Shown piece after piece: positions 43,410-43,615 of a stretch of 43,615 nucleotides of DNA. Position 1 is the stretch's first letter. Every line of letters starts with the position of its first letter. A model generated the notes under the pieces. The model was not told the origin of the DNA. It saw only the letters and a list, made by a program, of their open reading frames with translations, and made no database searches. The DNA is from Lapidilactobacillus gannanensis (lineage in GTDB: Bacteria; Bacillota; Bacilli; Lactobacillales; Lactobacillaceae), in contig NZ_RHOT01000019.1 of NCBI RefSeq assembly GCF_003946675.1, positions 1-43,615 of the forward strand, given 5' to 3'. The translations under genes were made by a program, and so were the position numbers.

Positions 43410-43447
43410 ATAGACTCGCCTCGATTTCTGATTAATTTTTACCTACT

Positions 43448-43456
43448 ATTATACCA
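43448..43456 (-). promoter_or_regulatory. Extended -10 promoter for trmK-Nif3 (and possibly pepT-aro)
   Basis: The minus strand reads TGGTATAAT, placing the transcript start near 43441, about 30 bases before the ATC at 43409. No other promoter is obvious before pepT (42-base gap). The remaining bases to 43615 show no gene I can support. Confidence 0.65.
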
Positions 43457-43615
43457 AATCCAGCCTTCATAAAACAGTTGACGTTAGTAAAATAAGATTC
43501 TTCAGAAAATAAAAAAGTAAGCGTTGGTGAGATCAGTCGTAAGCGAGTAAATATTACACGGCTATAATTCACAACCGCCATTGTCTAGAATGAACTTGTA
43601 TCAATCATTCAGATC

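Overview
The window looks like chromosomal DNA from a low-to-moderate GC member of the Lactobacillaceae or a close relative. The reasons are the gpsB / type-B RNase P RNA / ypsA / recU / PBP1A neighbourhood, RexAB-type (AddAB-like) recombination subunits, a complete lower mevalonate pathway with a type 2 (FMN) IPP isomerase, a family C69 dipeptidase, PepT, and strong AGGAG-type ribosome binding sites. I see no transposase, integrase, phage gene, tRNA or CRISPR array. The species cannot be fixed from the sequence alone.

Layout. Bases 1-3000 (mostly minus strand) hold a THUMP-type rRNA methyltransferase, rnpB, gpsB and ypsA. recU and a class A penicillin-binding protein run divergently on the plus strand (3048-6049); the PBP ends in a serine-rich minisatellite tail and an in-frame TGA. 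A long minus-strand block from 20415 down to 6446 reads addB-addA-dinG, then DUF5590-asnS-dnaD-nth-membrane protein. Divergent from addB, the plus-strand operon mvk-mvaD-pmk-fni (20642-24817) turns mevalonate into IPP and DMAPP. Next come a minus-strand trio (methyltransferase-like protein, orphan FtsX/MacB-like membrane protein, RsmF; 28413-25170), a plus-strand gene for a threonine-synthase-like protein that has lost its PLP lysine (28536-29879), several small genes (29969-31399), a Cof-type HAD phosphatase, a tautomerase and a C69 dipeptidase (31742-34382). The right end is one minus-strand block: trmK and a Nif3-family gene, then pepT-aroE-aroF-aroB-aroC-aroA-aroK. The aro genes overlap or abut, encode most of the chorismate pathway, and lack aroD, tyrA and pheA locally.

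Most noteworthy: (i) a dispersed palindromic repeat of about 115-165 bp occurs four times, always between convergent genes. Its central hairpin keeps pairing through compensatory base changes and carries A- and T-tracts on its two sides, so it probably acts as a bidirectional terminator. (ii) The protein at 28536-29879 is collinear with threonine synthase, but the PLP lysine and phosphate-binding motifs are replaced. (iii) trmK appears to start at an AUC codon. (iv) The PBP1A tail is interrupted by an in-frame TGA with 37 further sense codons. (v) A 10-bp hairpin plus T-tract lies between a promoter-like site and the HAD phosphatase gene. Coordinates given for CDSs reflect the start I judged best from ribosome binding sites; several differ from the longest open frame.
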